Shown here: one piece after another, positions 35,621 through 46,342 of the stretch
How positions within the stretch are numbered: position 1 is the first letter of the stretch
Layout of the letters: each line of letters opens with the position of its first letter
Origin: Pseudorasbora parva
Lineage: Eukaryota; Chordata; Actinopteri; Cypriniformes; Gobionidae
Reading direction: 5' to 3'
Length of the DNA: 64,000 nt
Assembly (NCBI RefSeq): GCF_024679245.1
Contig: NC_090180.1
Coordinates: 15,052,007 to 15,116,006, forward strand
The notes under the pieces: model-generated
Told to the model about the DNA's origin: nothing
Database searches by the model: none
What the model saw: the letters and a program-made list of their open reading frames with translations, nothing else
Program-made: the position numbers and the translations under genes

Positions 35621-35708
35621 CCAATCACAAATCTTTGTTTTTGAATCGTCCAATCACCACAATGTTATCTTTTGAAATGCACGTAGCCGTCATCTGTAGG
35701 TATATAAG
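35621..35708 (+). promoter_or_regulatory. Core promoter of MULE gene
   Basis: CCAAT boxes (CCAATCA) at 35621 and 35650 are followed by TATATAAG at 35701-35708, about 350 bp before the ATG at 36057. A transcription start would be expected near 35,730-35,740. A T-rich run at about 35,921-35,944 lies in the presumed 5' leader or an intron. Confidence 0.65.
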
Positions 35709-36056
35709 ACACTGCCGGACTCAACGGATTCACAACCATCTTGCAGTCGCCTTGCTTTAGTCGCTGTATAGTGCCGTTATTCAATTGTTAGATTACAGTA
35801 ATAGACATTTCTTTATAAAAAGCCTTTTTAAAGGCTACAGCTCCTTTTTCACTGGTGTCATACTGATCACCAGTCTATATTCTTATTATACACTTTATTA
35901 TATTATATTTGGTATAAAAAAATTTTTTTTTTTTTTTTTTTTTTGCGTTTTATTTTTCTTTTAATTTTTTTTGCGTTGTATAATCACAAAGGCTAAAACT
36001 TTTTCACTTGTGTCATACTGTACATTATCACCAGGACAAAAGGTAATTACAACAAA

Positions 36057-36335
36057 ATGACTTTAATGCAAAAAGAGTCAGAGTTTTCACTAAAAGAAGC
36101 AGAGGCAATCCTAGATAATGTGGAAAAATACAAGGAATTAGTTTCCACAGAACCACCATTGCATCCAAAGGGTGGTGATGTGTTCCTTTATAAGAGTTCA
36201 AAGTCAGAGATGGACTTTAGATTTGATCAAATGATGTGGAAGCAGAAAGGTTCAAATTATCACAACATTCGAAAGTATGGGGGAAGAGTTTTGAAACGCT
36301 ACTATCACATTAGAGCTGGTGAATGTGAATGTTAA
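36057..36335 (+). CDS. N-terminal part of MULE transposase protein
   Basis: A 92-codon frame from ATG 36057 (context aacaaaATGa). No known domain is recognised; there is a helical lysine/glutamate-rich segment, then KYGGRVLKRYYHIRAGE. It is in the same frame as the long downstream frame but separated from it by TAA at 36333 and TGA at 36348. A 12-bp repeat 'agagctggtgaa' occurs at 36312 and again 28 bp later, so a 28-bp duplication or a short intron could account for the break. The downstream frame has no ATG for about 63 codons, which supports one original protein of roughly 1,090 residues. Confidence 0.65.
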   Translation: MTLMQKESEFSLKEAEAILDNVEKYKELVSTEPPLHPKGGDVFLYKSSKSEMDFRFDQMMWKQKGSNYHNIRKYGGRVLKRYYHIRAGECEC

Positions 36336-36422
36336 TGTGAGAGCTGGTGAATTCTTCCAGAATTCAGGAAGTCCATTTACTCTGTAGTTAATGATGACAA
36401 AAATCTTGCAACAAATTTCTAT

Positions 36423-39332
36423 TTGATTCATTACCTAGGAAATGAGACTATATATGTACCACGAACGCATGGAAATGCCAAAACAGAGAGAGTGTTTATT
36501 CCCTCCAAAAAACAGGTTTTCTCTGACATACTTCAAAATGACCATGGTCAAGCCCCTTCAAACATCTACAAAACTGTCCTGGCTAAAACATGCACTAGTA
36601 ATCAGGAGCACATGCCAGTAAACACCCCACGAAACCTCAAACAAGTCCAGAACACAGTATATGCACAACGATGCAACCAAAGAATTTCACGAGATGAACT
36701 GTTTAGTTTGCATGAACTGGCATACCAACTACCTGGGTTTATATGGCATATTACTACATTCCCGGACCTTCTTGTTTATGCAGGCATGACAGATATTGTT
36801 GATTTGGCATGTGCAAACTTAGAGGAATCAGTGAGGTTTGAGTACCCACAAATGATCAGTTACGACACAACATTTCAAATGGGGGATTTTTATGTGTCTG
36901 TGCTGGCTATGAGAAACACCGCACTGGTCAATGACCCAGTATACCCAGTTGGCTTCATGTTACATGAACGTAAATTCATGCAACACCATGAGCAATTTTT
37001 GACTGAGATTTTGGGAAAACTGGGAATGGACTCCAAAAAATACCAAAAGATACCAGTGACAGTTGACAGGGAGAAAGGAATTGTAGGTGCTTTGAAAAAA
37101 AACTTTACCAATATAAGTGTAGTGTTCTGCCGCAACCACATCTTACGAGATGTTGAATATTGGGTAAAGACACATGGGGGGAAAAGGGATGATGTGAAGG
37201 TCCTAAAAGACCATGTTGAGCAGCTCATTGATTCCTCCTGTCCAAGTGAGTTTCATGCTCGCTATAATGCCTTCACAAAAGGATGGTCCGAAGGATTCCT
37301 ATGCTACTTTGACCGTCACCTGAAAGCAGACATTTCTGAAAACATGGCTGCATACTACACAAAACAATTCTCTGCATTTAAAGGCAAAACACCAACAAAC
37401 AATATAAGTGAGAGCATCAACAAAATGATAAAATCCCAAAACGAATGGCGAGAACTTCCAGTGGATGCAATGGTGCTCTCACTGTACTACATGCAGTCAT
37501 ACTTTTTATTTGAATTTCAGAGGGCAAAATGTGGCTTGGGAAATTATGCAATGAAGCAGCACCTTAGTGTAGCAGTGACAGATGTGAAAATGCCCTCTTT
37601 TCTTCCTTTGGAAGATATTATCAAAAGGATCAAGGCCAACACAGAAACTGAGCCATGCAAAGTTGAAGGAGTTAAACTTCTGTCTTCTCAGACATCTTTG
37701 GCCAAGACAGTCATTGAAATGGGTCTTGTGAGTCTAAATCCATCACTGAGAGTATTTGTTGTGAAAAGTCCCTCAAACGAATCAGTACATGTAGTCCGAA
37801 ATACTGCCAATGGTGCATTATGCTCTTGTCCCAGCACTGGGAAATGCTTCCACATATTTGCAGTAGAAATGGCTACGGGGCTTCACTTCGCTACAAATAG
37901 AACATACAGCCTCTCAGTGATGCGGAAGAGAGGGAGGGGCAATGAAACAAAATCAGGCCGGAAAAAACCCAGAACAAAAGACTATGATTATTTGGTCAAC
38001 CCAGCACCAGACTCCTTACTGTCTTCCATGCCTGACTCTCTGGTAGACAACATTCCACCAATTCCAATGGAAGCTGAAAAGGAGGAAAAAACAGAGCAGA
38101 ATAAGTGTTCCAAAACAGTTGCTCTGTCTGATGAGCCACCACAGTCTGATGCTGGAAAAGATACTTGCCAGTTTGTGTGCTCATTTGAATCAGACTCTTT
38201 GGTGGACAGCATGCCGTTCAATGCTTTGGATGCTGGAAATGGAAAAAATACAGATCAAAAGGAGTGTTCAGATATAGCTACGCTGTCTAACATGCAACCA
38301 CAGTTTGGGCTTTCAAATGACAGCAGTCTGCCTCTAGTAACAAACCTTTCTAGAGTATCAACACCAAACAGCATAACGGCTTCATTTGCTCCTTGGATGT
38401 GCATTAATGACAGCATTCATGACTGGACAATGGTCTCTCCCAGAAGCCGCTGTCTTTCTCCAATGACCTGGCTTGAAGGAGAAACAATTGAGCAGGCCAT
38501 TAATGTCTTCATTTACCAACAAAAAAGGTCAGACTCAATTCTATGTGCACCCACATACCTTTATCAGCTAGCAGCACTAGGAGACTTCAGTCCTGTTTTG
38601 CAGTTTTGTGCTGCAAACAAGGCTCTAAATTATGATGTAATCATAATTCCCTTCAACACCGACATTTCTGGCCCTGGTTATCACTGGGTTCTTGCCACAA
38701 TAAACTTCAGAGAGCGAGAGATCTCAGTGTTCAATTCAATGCACAGTCTTGAAACGTTGAAACATGCTGCTCCAAAACTAATGAAAGTAGTAGCTTGCAT
38801 GTACGCTTCAGCAACAGAAAACTTTCAGGCTTCTGACTGGAAAACGTCAGATGTGGTGAATACTCCACAGCAAATAAACGGGTATGACTGCGGTGTCTTT
38901 GCTGTTGTGAATGCTTGTGCTATCATTGACAACACACCATTACGCCCAGTCAACAGCTTGAAAGCAAGAATGTGGATTCATTCCCTCATTCAAAAGTACG
39001 AGCCTCCAAAGGTTAGAAGGGCGGGACTCTCACAGGAAAAACTGCAAAGCTTTAAAAAAGAAGTAGAGACATATGAGGCAGTCCCCCAAACAGTACATGC
39101 AAGCAAAGCAGATTACACTGGTACCTTGAAAAGACTACAGCTAAATAGCACAGAAAGCAAAGACTGGACTCTCTGCTTAACCTCGACATGTAAGGGTGAC
39201 TCAAAGCACAGAGATGAATACATCTTGTGCATTATTTGCAGACGGTGGTTCCACCTTAAATGCACAAAGGCAGTTGACCGGTTAATTGTTGCTTGCACAG
39301 ATTATCATAAATGTCTTATGTGCTGTTGCTGA
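36423..39332 (+). CDS. MULE transposase-SWIM-Ulp1 protease-PHD fusion protein
   Basis: A 969-codon open frame that effectively starts upstream (in-frame text resumes at 36351). Residue numbers count from 36423. The MULE transposase core has a DDE set D148 (SYDTTFQ), D215 (VTVDREKG) and E330 (NNISES), with the CxxH motif C236/H239 between. A SWIM zinc finger CxC...CxH lies at 467-477. A nuclear-type basic stretch lies at about 501-519 (RKRGRG, GRKKPR), followed by an acidic Ser/Pro-rich linker with two imperfect repeats (DSLVDNIP / DSLVDSMP). A C48 (Ulp1/SENP-like) cysteine protease has H754 (GYHW), N771 in the usual Asp position, Q817 and C823 (YDCG). A C-terminal PHD-like cluster (C918, C923, C936, C939, H944, C947, C964, C967) ends the protein. 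A DNA transposase with a SUMO-type protease domain is known from some MULEs. The frame is intact apart from the upstream stops. Confidence 0.85.
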   Translation: MIHYLGNETIYVPRTHGNAKTERVFIPSKKQVFSDILQNDHGQAPSNIYKTVLAKTCTSNQEHMPVNTPRNLKQVQNTVYAQRCNQRISRDELFSLHELAYQLPGFIWHITTFPDLLVYAGMTDIVDLACANLEESVRFEYPQMISYDTTFQMGDFYVSVLAMRNTALVNDPVYPVGFMLHERKFMQHHEQFLTEILGKLGMDSKKYQKIPVTVDREKGIVGALKKNFTNISVVFCRNHILRDVEYWVKTHGGKRDDVKVLKDHVEQLIDSSCPSEFHARYNAFTKGWSEGFLCYFDRHLKADISENMAAYYTKQFSAFKGKTPTNNISESINKMIKSQNEWRELPVDAMVLSLYYMQSYFLFEFQRAKCGLGNYAMKQHLSVAVTDVKMPSFLPLEDIIKRIKANTETEPCKVEGVKLLSSQTSLAKTVIEMGLVSLNPSLRVFVVKSPSNESVHVVRNTANGALCSCPSTGKCFHIFAVEMATGLHFATNRTYSLSVMRKRGRGNETKSGRKKPRTKDYDYLVNPAPDSLLSSMPDSLVDNIPPIPMEAEKEEKTEQNKCSKTVALSDEPPQSDAGKDTCQFVCSFESDSLVDSMPFNALDAGNGKNTDQKECSDIATLSNMQPQFGLSNDSSLPLVTNLSRVSTPNSITASFAPWMCINDSIHDWTMVSPRSRCLSPMTWLEGETIEQAINVFIYQQKRSDSILCAPTYLYQLAALGDFSPVLQFCAANKALNYDVIIIPFNTDISGPGYHWVLATINFREREISVFNSMHSLETLKHAAPKLMKVVACMYASATENFQASDWKTSDVVNTPQQINGYDCGVFAVVNACAIIDNTPLRPVNSLKARMWIHSLIQKYEPPKVRRAGLSQEKLQSFKKEVETYEAVPQTVHASKADYTGTLKRLQLNSTESKDWTLCLTSTCKGDSKHRDEYILCIICRRWFHLKCTKAVDRLIVACTDYHKCLMCCC

Positions 39333-39400
39333 GACAGCAGATGTGAAACAAAACACAGAAATGTGTTAATGTGAATAGAGTAGTGCAGGTTTCACTTATA

Positions 39401-39406
39401 AATAAA
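39401..39406 (+). terminator. Polyadenylation signal of MULE gene
   Basis: AATAAA lies 69 bp after the stop codon at 39332, with further AAATAAAAA sequence about 40 bp later. Confidence 0.6.
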
Positions 39407-39542
39407 ATTGCGAGTGAACTATTAAAAAAAAATCCCTCAAAAATAAAAATGGAAAAAAAAATTGTATATATTTCATATCTATATATTATTTAGATAATGT
39501 ATATCCCACGTATATGCCTGTTTATACCTATAAAGCAATATA

Positions 39543-41172
39543 CAGTCTTGTTCAAAATAATAGCAGTACAATGTGACTAACCAGAATAATCAAGGTTTTT
39601 AGTATATTTTTTATTGCTACGTGGCAAACAAGTTACCAGTAGGTTCAGTAGATTCTCAGAAAACAAATGAGACCCAGCATTCATGATATGCACGCTCTTA
39701 AGGCTGTGCAATTGGGCAATTAGTTGAATTAGTTGAAAGGGGTGTGTTCAAAAAAATAGCAGTGTGGCATTCAATCACTGAGGTCATCAATTTTGTGAAG
39801 AAACAGGTGTGAATCAGGTGGCCCCTATTTAAGGATGAAGCCAACACTTGTTGAACATGCATTTGAAAGCTGAGGAAAATGGGTCGTTCAAGACATTGTT
39901 CAGAAGAACAGCGTACTTTGATTAAAAAGTTGATTAGAGAGGGGAAAACCTATAAAGAGGTGCAAAAAATGATAGGCTGTTCAGCTAAAATGATCTCCAA
40001 TGCCTTAAAATGGAGAGCAAAACCAGAGAGACGTGGAAGAAAACGGAAGACAACCATCAAAATGGATAGAAGAATAACCAGAATGGCAAAGGCTCAGCCA
40101 ATGATCACCTCCAGGATGATCAAAGACAGTCTGGAGTTACCTGTAAGTACTGTGACAGTTAGAAGACGTCTGTGTGAAGCTAATCTATTTTCAAGAATCC
40201 CCCGCAAAGTCCCTCTGTTAAAAAAAAGGCATGTGCAGAAGAGGTTACAATTTGCCAAAGAACACATCAACTGGCCTAAAGAGAAATGGAGGAACATTTT
40301 GTGGACTGATGAGAGTAAAATTGTTCTTTTTGGGTCCAAGGGCCACAGGCAGTTTGTGAGACGACCCCCAAACTCTGAATTCAAGCCACAGTACACAGTG
40401 AAGACAGTGAAGCATGGAGGTGCAAGCATCATGATATGGGCATGTTTCTCCTACTATGGTGTTGGGCCTATTTATCGCATACCAGGGATCATGGATCAGT
40501 TTGCATATGTTAAAATACTTGAAGAGGTCATGTTGCCCTATGCTGAAGAGGACATGCCCTTGAAACGGTTGTTTCAACAAGACAATGACCCAAAACACAC
40601 TAGTAAACGGGCAAAGTCTTGGTTCCAAACCAACAAAATTAATGTTATGGAGTGGCCAGCCCAATCTCCAGACCTTAATCCAATTGAGAACTTGTGGGGT
40701 GATATCAAAAATGCTGTTTCTGAAGCAAAACCAAGAAATGTGAATGAATTGTGGAATGTTGTTAAAGAATCATGGAGTGGAATAACAGCTGAGAGGTGCC
40801 ACAAGTTGGTTGACTCCATGCCACTCAGATGTCAAGCAGTTTTAAAAAACTGTGGTCATACAACTAAATATTAGTTTAGTGATTCACAGGATTGCTAAAT
40901 CCCAGAAAAAAAAAATGTTTGTACAAAATAGTTTTGAGTTTGTACAGTCAAAGGTAGACACTGCTATTTTTTTGAACACACCCCTTTCAACTAATTGCCC
41001 AATTGCACAGCCTTAAGAGCGTGCATATCATGAATGCGGGGTCTTGTTTGTTTTCTGAGAATCTACTGAACCTACCGGTAACTTGTTTGCCACGTAGCAA
41101 TAAAAAAATATACTAAAAACCTTGATTATTCTGGTTAGTCACATTGTACTGCTATTATTTTGAACAAGACTG
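39543..41172 (+). mobile_element. Complete Tc1-like transposon, apparently intact
   Basis: A 1,630-bp element with TA duplications (39541-39542 and 41173-41174). Inverted terminal repeats of about 210-220 bp (39543-39765 and 40959-41172) begin CAGTCTTGTTCAAAATAATA and match with few differences over their length. The transposase frame between them is unbroken. It is inserted within the MULE, downstream of its poly(A) signal, so it is younger than the MULE insertion or was carried with it. Confidence 0.93.
39879..40874 (+). CDS. Tc1-family transposase (DD34E)
   Basis: A 331-codon intact frame from ATG 39879, close to the usual 340-residue Tc1 length. The N-terminal paired-like DNA-binding region (residues 1-105) has two helix-turn-helix motifs joined by the GRKRK AT-hook-like linker at about 53-57. 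The catalytic triad is D144 (ILWTDESK), D235 (FQQDNDPKH) and E270 ([10 protein letters not shown]), with 34 residues between the second Asp and the Glu. The glycine-rich box is partly kept ([14 protein letters not shown]). The C-terminus ends NCGHTTKY. It catalyses cut-and-paste transposition into TA. With near-identical inverted repeats and no disabling change seen, this copy could be functional; activity is inferred, not shown. Confidence 0.93.
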   Translation: MGRSRHCSEEQRTLIKKLIREGKTYKEVQKMIGCSAKMISNALKWRAKPERRGRKRKTTIKMDRRITRMAKAQPMITSRMIKDSLELPVSTVTVRRRLCEANLFSRIPRKVPLLKKRHVQKRLQFAKEHINWPKEKWRNILWTDESKIVLFGSKGHRQFVRRPPNSEFKPQYTVKTVKHGGASIMIWACFSYYGVGPIYRIPGIMDQFAYVKILEEVMLPYAEEDMPLKRLFQQDNDPKHTSKRAKSWFQTNKINVMEWPAQSPDLNPIENLWGDIKNAVSEAKPRNVNELWNVVKESWSGITAERCHKLVDSMPLRCQAVLKNCGHTTKY

Positions 41173-41249
41173 TATAATAGCAATATTGGTTTAAATTTGA
41201 TGTAGAGCATTACATATTCAGATCTATATTACTATATTATAGTTTAATT

Positions 41250-41395
<146 letters not shown>

Positions 41396-42561
41396 GCAAG
41401 ATAGTATGAAAATGCAATAGTTTATTATCCATCCACCAGCATCAAGCAGTTATTATACAAATTTACTTTGTATTTTTTCATTAACTATGTTAATTAGGGT
41501 TTTATTTATTAAAACCAAGTATAGCAAAATCACGCAGACTCCCACTGTAACTTTCCCTGCTGGTCTGTTGGGCAGTGAACAAGTGTTAATACATTTACTT
41601 TTTAATTTTATTTACTTTGGTACCATTTTCACATGTAAGGTGTACATTTTCAAAGCTCATAGTGCTAATATCACAACAGATCATCAAAAGTGGACGTTTT
41701 TCAAACATTTCAGCATATTTTCAATTTAGTGTTATGTTAGTACAATGCACAAAACCACAAAGTATCCTTTTCACTACACAAAATGTATTTATTAATCCAA
41801 CTGTTATTGAATCCAAATTATCCTAATAGTTAATCAATGAATAATTTGGTACACCAATAGATTTCTATAGATATTGATTATATAGACATAGTTTCTACGT
41901 TGTTTGCAATTTCCGATATGGTTGACCATATGTAATTATTTTTTACTTAAAGCGATTAGAATGTGTGTGTGGCCTGGTCAAACTACATGATCTGGACTAC
42001 AAAATACCAACAGCTAACACATTTTAATGTAGCCTTAGGCCTACATATAGGCTAGCCAGCCTTTCTGCACGGATTAGGCCGCAAACAGTGAGTGACTAAT
42101 GAATTCCAACCATATCCTTAAACGATTGAGATTCAGATGCGCATAAACATGGTTTGATGCGTGAACACACAAGCTTTTGTAACATAAATCAAACTAAACA
42201 TACCTTTGAGTGTACAAGAATTCCAGCAACAAAAAAAATACATTTTAACGGACCTGCCAAAGCTAGGATTGAATGTTGGAGAATGTAGTGTGGCATGGGG
42301 ACGTAATGACGTCATTAATCGATCTATGTTCTATAAACGACAACATGTAGTATTCTAAAAGCAACTCTTGTAAACACCTTAATCAGAATTATTGTCTTTT
42401 CAGAATAAGGTCAATACATTACTGCTGTCCATGTAAACGTTGCTGTGGGGTAATGCATGGCAGAATGCTATATTTTATGCATTAATAATAAAGTCTATTT
42501 TGAACGTTGTCGCCCATAGTAGTAAAATTAGGTCACATTATTTGTGAAATGCTTAATGATA
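41396..42561. other. MULE interior, no gene seen
   Basis: AT-rich sequence between the Tc1 element and the right array. Frames of 60-80 codons show no recognised domain. It may be captured host sequence, which MULEs often carry, but nothing identifiable was found. Confidence 0.5.
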
Positions 42562-42615
42562 ATTGTTGTTGCGTTCATATTCTGGGCCCATCAGATTTTT
42601 TGTGTGCATAGTAGG

Positions 42616-43709
42616 CAGGGCCGGCTCTAGCTCTTTGGTTGCCCTAGGCGAGATGGAGTTTTGCGCCCCCCACCCCTCCACCCCATTCACTTTTATCGTC
42701 TCTATTCTAATTCAGCACATGTCTGTTTTCCTAGGCCTACCCCTAACCGAGAAGCACTTATTATTAAACACATTTTCTCACTTTTTATTGACAATAAATG
42801 CCTTTCCGATCTGATATGTGATGGGAAAAGGGAATAGAGCGAGGTTGGCAAAAGGCGGGATCGAACCTCTTATTAATCTGCATCAAATCTTGTTGCCATG
42901 CATCTTACCAAGTACACTACAGCCACTGAAGAGAATGTGGTGAACACAGTATATTTGTCTTTAATGTAAATAATATGGCATCTTTCGTTAGGCTGCTCCA
43001 GTAAAAAAAAAAAAAAAAAAAACGAGAGGCCGTATTTATTTCCTTCCGACGCCCACGTAGAGAGCGTTTGTACTTTTCATAAATAACATGCATACGTTAT
43101 CCATATTCATAACGAACTGGACTTTTGATATTTAAATGACATCCATGTAGGTTATTGATTGCAATGAAGTGCAGTGAAGTTATGTTTGCAATACGTATAG
43201 GAATTATGTAGCAAACTAGCAAGTGATAGCTTAGTGACAATATTAATAATATTTATAAAATAAATATTAGTTGATAAGATTGATACTAAGTAATTTTATT
43301 TTGTTTGACAACTTATTGGCTGAGATAAGAAGACTAACCTCTATACTGGGCTTTCTTTCGATTTTCTTCCTTTCTTTTTTTCTCTTTTTCTGTCCCTGTG
43401 CATCCGCGGGGTTTAGACGCCTCATTTTTGATGAACGCGCAAGATGAGCCCTTGCCTGACCTAACGCCTGAACTAATAATCAATAATCACCATCAATTCA
43501 ATCTAATAATCAGGTTGATAAGTAACTAAACGTGTGGCTGAGGGGGCGCCCTATGATGATCATGTTTAATAAACATTATGTTGTATTTCGCTTGTTCCGA
43601 TTCTATGCTTAATGGGAAGTAATGGGCGGCACTAGAGCGCTCTCGCGCCCCTAACACAATTGTCGCCCTAGGCAACCGCCTAGCTCGCCTATAGCAAACG
43701 CCGGCCCTG
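42616..43709. mobile_element. Non-autonomous hAT element 1 in array unit
   Basis: A 1,094-bp element with ends CAGGGCCGGCTCTAG and 'cgtttgctatag...gccggccctg' (10-bp core CAGGGCCGGC). Perfect 8-bp duplications ATAGTAGG lie at 42608-42615 and 43710-43717. No transposase. A tRNA-like segment lies at 42.85-42.93 kb. GC-rich ends contain 'gcgccccccacccctcc' and 'ctctcgcgcccctaac'. Confidence 0.85.
42846..42930 (-). other. tRNA-like sequence (Pol III A/B boxes) in hAT element
   Basis: On the minus strand an A-box-like TAGTGTACTTGG (42919-42908) is followed 40 bp later by a perfect B box GGTTCGATCCC (42867-42857), spacing as in a tRNA or tRNA-derived SINE. A cloverleaf was not established: acceptor-stem pairing is poor and the anticodon is unclear. 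Best read as a degenerate tRNA-derived sequence carried by the transposon. Confidence 0.5.
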
Positions 43710-43755
43710 ATAGTAGGCTATACTTCATTAGTATTATGTTTCCTGAGTTTTGTGT

Positions 43756-44777
43756 TAGAGCCCTGCACGGGCCTCAAATCTAGGCCCTAGCCCGGCCCTG
43801 GCCCGAGACGCTGAGGCCCTAGCCCGGCCCGTGTCCGACAGCTTATCAAAATTCTCGGCCCGAGTCCGACTGGAGCCCGTTTTTTTTCTTCTTTTTTTCT
43901 TTTTTCTTTCAGCCATTAAAATAGTTCTGTTTTGTTTTTAATGTCAAAGTAGTTATATTTCGTTTCGTTTCTTTATTGAGTTAATTTAGAAAAATGTTTA
44001 GAGCATTTTTTTGTTTGTTAAATTATAGTTTTAATTTTTTTTAAGTGACGACCAAGCGACCAGCGGCCGACAGTGAGTTAACCGCATATTAAATCTATTT
44101 AGTCTCTCAAATCAACTCTTGACTTGTCTTGCCTATAATAAAATCCATAAATATAAAACACTTCAAGCATCACAATGTTAGTTAATTTCGCCAACTATTA
44201 CCACCAGTAGCCTAAAAGGCATTTTTGACGAGCTGAGGCAGGCTGATTCTGCTCGCGGCTCTCGCAAACGGAGCTAAACAATCTAAAAACAAATAATAAA
44301 AAAAAGAACATGCAGGTTGTCTTATAGCCTACCTTACACCTACGCAAAATGAATATAAATCCGATCTTCAATTCCCGTGGTATATGCTCATTTAACGGAG
44401 TTTACAGCAACCGAAGCAAAAGATTCAAGATGCATTTTATTCAGCAGCTTATTTCAAATTCAAAGACCACATAAGAAAGCGCGCACTGGTAAGATCATAA
44501 GTCTCATTCATTTTTATTGAAGATGATTGTGTTTTTGAGCATCTAAGACTTATTTTAAGTTTCATTTACGGCCATTTGCGGGTATGCGTGTTCACCAGCG
44601 CAGAACATCTCATTGTTCCTTTTAATTAATAAAATAAATATAAAAAGAAGGAGAAGCCTAAAAAAGGCCCGAAGCCTGGCGCGTTTTAGGTATGACGTGA
44701 AAATTGGTCCGAAGCCCTGCCCGAGGGGCGTAAAAAAGTCGGGGCCCGTCGGGCTCGGGCATAAATGCAGGGCTCTA
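43756..44777. mobile_element. Non-autonomous hAT element 2 in the same array unit
   Basis: A 1,022-bp element with 12-bp inverted ends TAGAGCCCTGCA and perfect 8-bp duplications TTTTGTGT at 43748-43755 and 44778-44785. Sub-terminal blocks rich in GGCCC/GCCCG occur at both ends ('gggcctcaaatctaggccct' and 'gtcgggctcgggcat'). No transposase. Confidence 0.88.
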
Positions 44778-45374
44778 TTTTGTGTGTTTTTAACACTGTC
44801 TTAGTGCATTAAGCCACGTTAAGCGTTTTCTTATAATGGTTTTCTATGGGTGAAAAACACTTAACGTGTAATAAAACGCGTTGCGTTCATATTCTGGGCT
44901 CATCTGATTTTTTGTGCATAGTATACTTCATTAATATGATATTTCCTGAGTTTGGTGTGTTTTCAACACTGTCTTAGTGCATTAAGCCACGTTAAGCGTT
45001 TTCTTATAATGGTTTTCTATGGGTGAAAAACACTTAACGTGTAATAAAACGCGTTGCGTTCATATTCTGGGCTCATCTGATTTTTTGTGCATAGTATACT
45101 TCATTAATATGATATTTCCTGAGTTTGGTGTGTTTTTAACACTGTCTTAGTGCATTAAGCCACGTTAAGCGTTTTCTTATAATGGTTTTCTATGGGAGAA
45201 AAACACTTAACGTGTAATAAAACACGTTGCGTTCATATTCTGGGCTCATCTGATTTTTTGTGCATAGTATACTTCATTAATATGATATTTCCTGAGTTTG
45301 GTGTGTTTTTAACACTGTCTTAGTGCATTAAGCCACGTTAAGCGTTTTTCACGTTAAGCGTTTTAGAATGTCCC

Positions 45375-46142
45375 CCAGGAGTCTGGTATGATGTCACACG
45401 TGCACTTTTCTCTCCTGAGTTCCCGATGCAAAATTGTTGCAGCAAAAAACAAGATCTTATACAAGTGCTTTTTTGCAATCATATTTGGATTAATATCAGT
45501 GAAATTTGACAATTATTAAAGGTGTCCAAGAATGAAAATTTGAATTAACCATGCCATAGTAAAATAAAAAGAGTTCAGTACATGGACATCACATACTGTG
45601 AGTCTCAAACACCATTGCCTCCTATTTGTTATGTAAATCTCGTGCATGAAACACACCACAAAAAAAAAAAAATCAAGCAATTCTCAACATAACGCCAACT
45701 GTGACGCAATTGCTGGGATCATTAATATGTAAGCTTTTGCATAGAACACGTATACTATCCGTTGTTTTACCTAAACATTTGCAATCTGGCAACTATAAGC
45801 ATGCAAGCTCTCCCTCTCGCGCGTGCGTGCGGATGATCTGAAAACACCAATAAAGAAGTAAGCTGCATTTTAGCAATCTCCATTTGAGATGTTCTGCTTA
45901 AAGTGTCATTCAGTCGGTCTGTGTTCTGTCAGGACTCACGAGCCGCTTTGCTGAACAACTGAACTGCTGTGAGCTGCTGAAATAAGCCAATCAGAGCAGA
46001 GCTCAACATTAATATTCATGACTCTTCCAAATAAGGCAAAAAGAGCATTACATCCTAGGGACAATTTCTAGGTTTGTAAATGGACCTGTAAAACTGTATC
46101 TGGACAATTTTTGCCTTTAAATAAGCCACATACCCTCTATGT
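45375..46142. other. Intergenic, no gene seen
   Basis: Unique-looking AT-rich sequence. No exon of wls or the scinderin-like gene was found on either strand. Confidence 0.5.
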
Positions 46143-46334
46143 CAGGGGTGTCCAATCCTGCTCCTGGAGGGCCACTGTCCTGCAGAGTTTAACTCCAACC
46201 CCAATTAAACACACCTGTACCAGCTAATTAAGGTCTTATTATGCATACTAGAAACTTTAGCAGGTGTGCTGAGGCAAGCTGGAGCTAAACTCTGCAGGAC
46301 AGTGGCCCTCCAGGTCCAACTTTGGACACCCCTG
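46143..46334. mobile_element. Small hAT MITE (192 bp)
   Basis: Ends CAGGGGTGTCCAA and TTGGACACCCCTG are perfect inverted repeats; the inner arms also pair ('gagggccactgtcctgcaga' and its complement). The 8-bp duplication CTCTATGT occurs at 46135-46142 and 46335-46342. Confidence 0.9.
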
Positions 46335-46342
46335 CTCTATGT

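Larger units (their letters stand above)
42562..45374 (-). repeat. Right terminal array of the MULE (inverted, 4+ units)
   Basis: Units are the reverse complement of the left array; 'gcattaagccacgttaagcg' recurs at about 44806, 44979, 45152 and 45327, a spacing of about 173 bp. The innermost unit is split twice: 42562-42607 ('gttgcgttcatattctggg'), then 43718-43747, then 44786 onward, by hAT elements at 42616-43709 and 43756-44777. The array ends in the exact terminal repeat. Confidence 0.9.
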
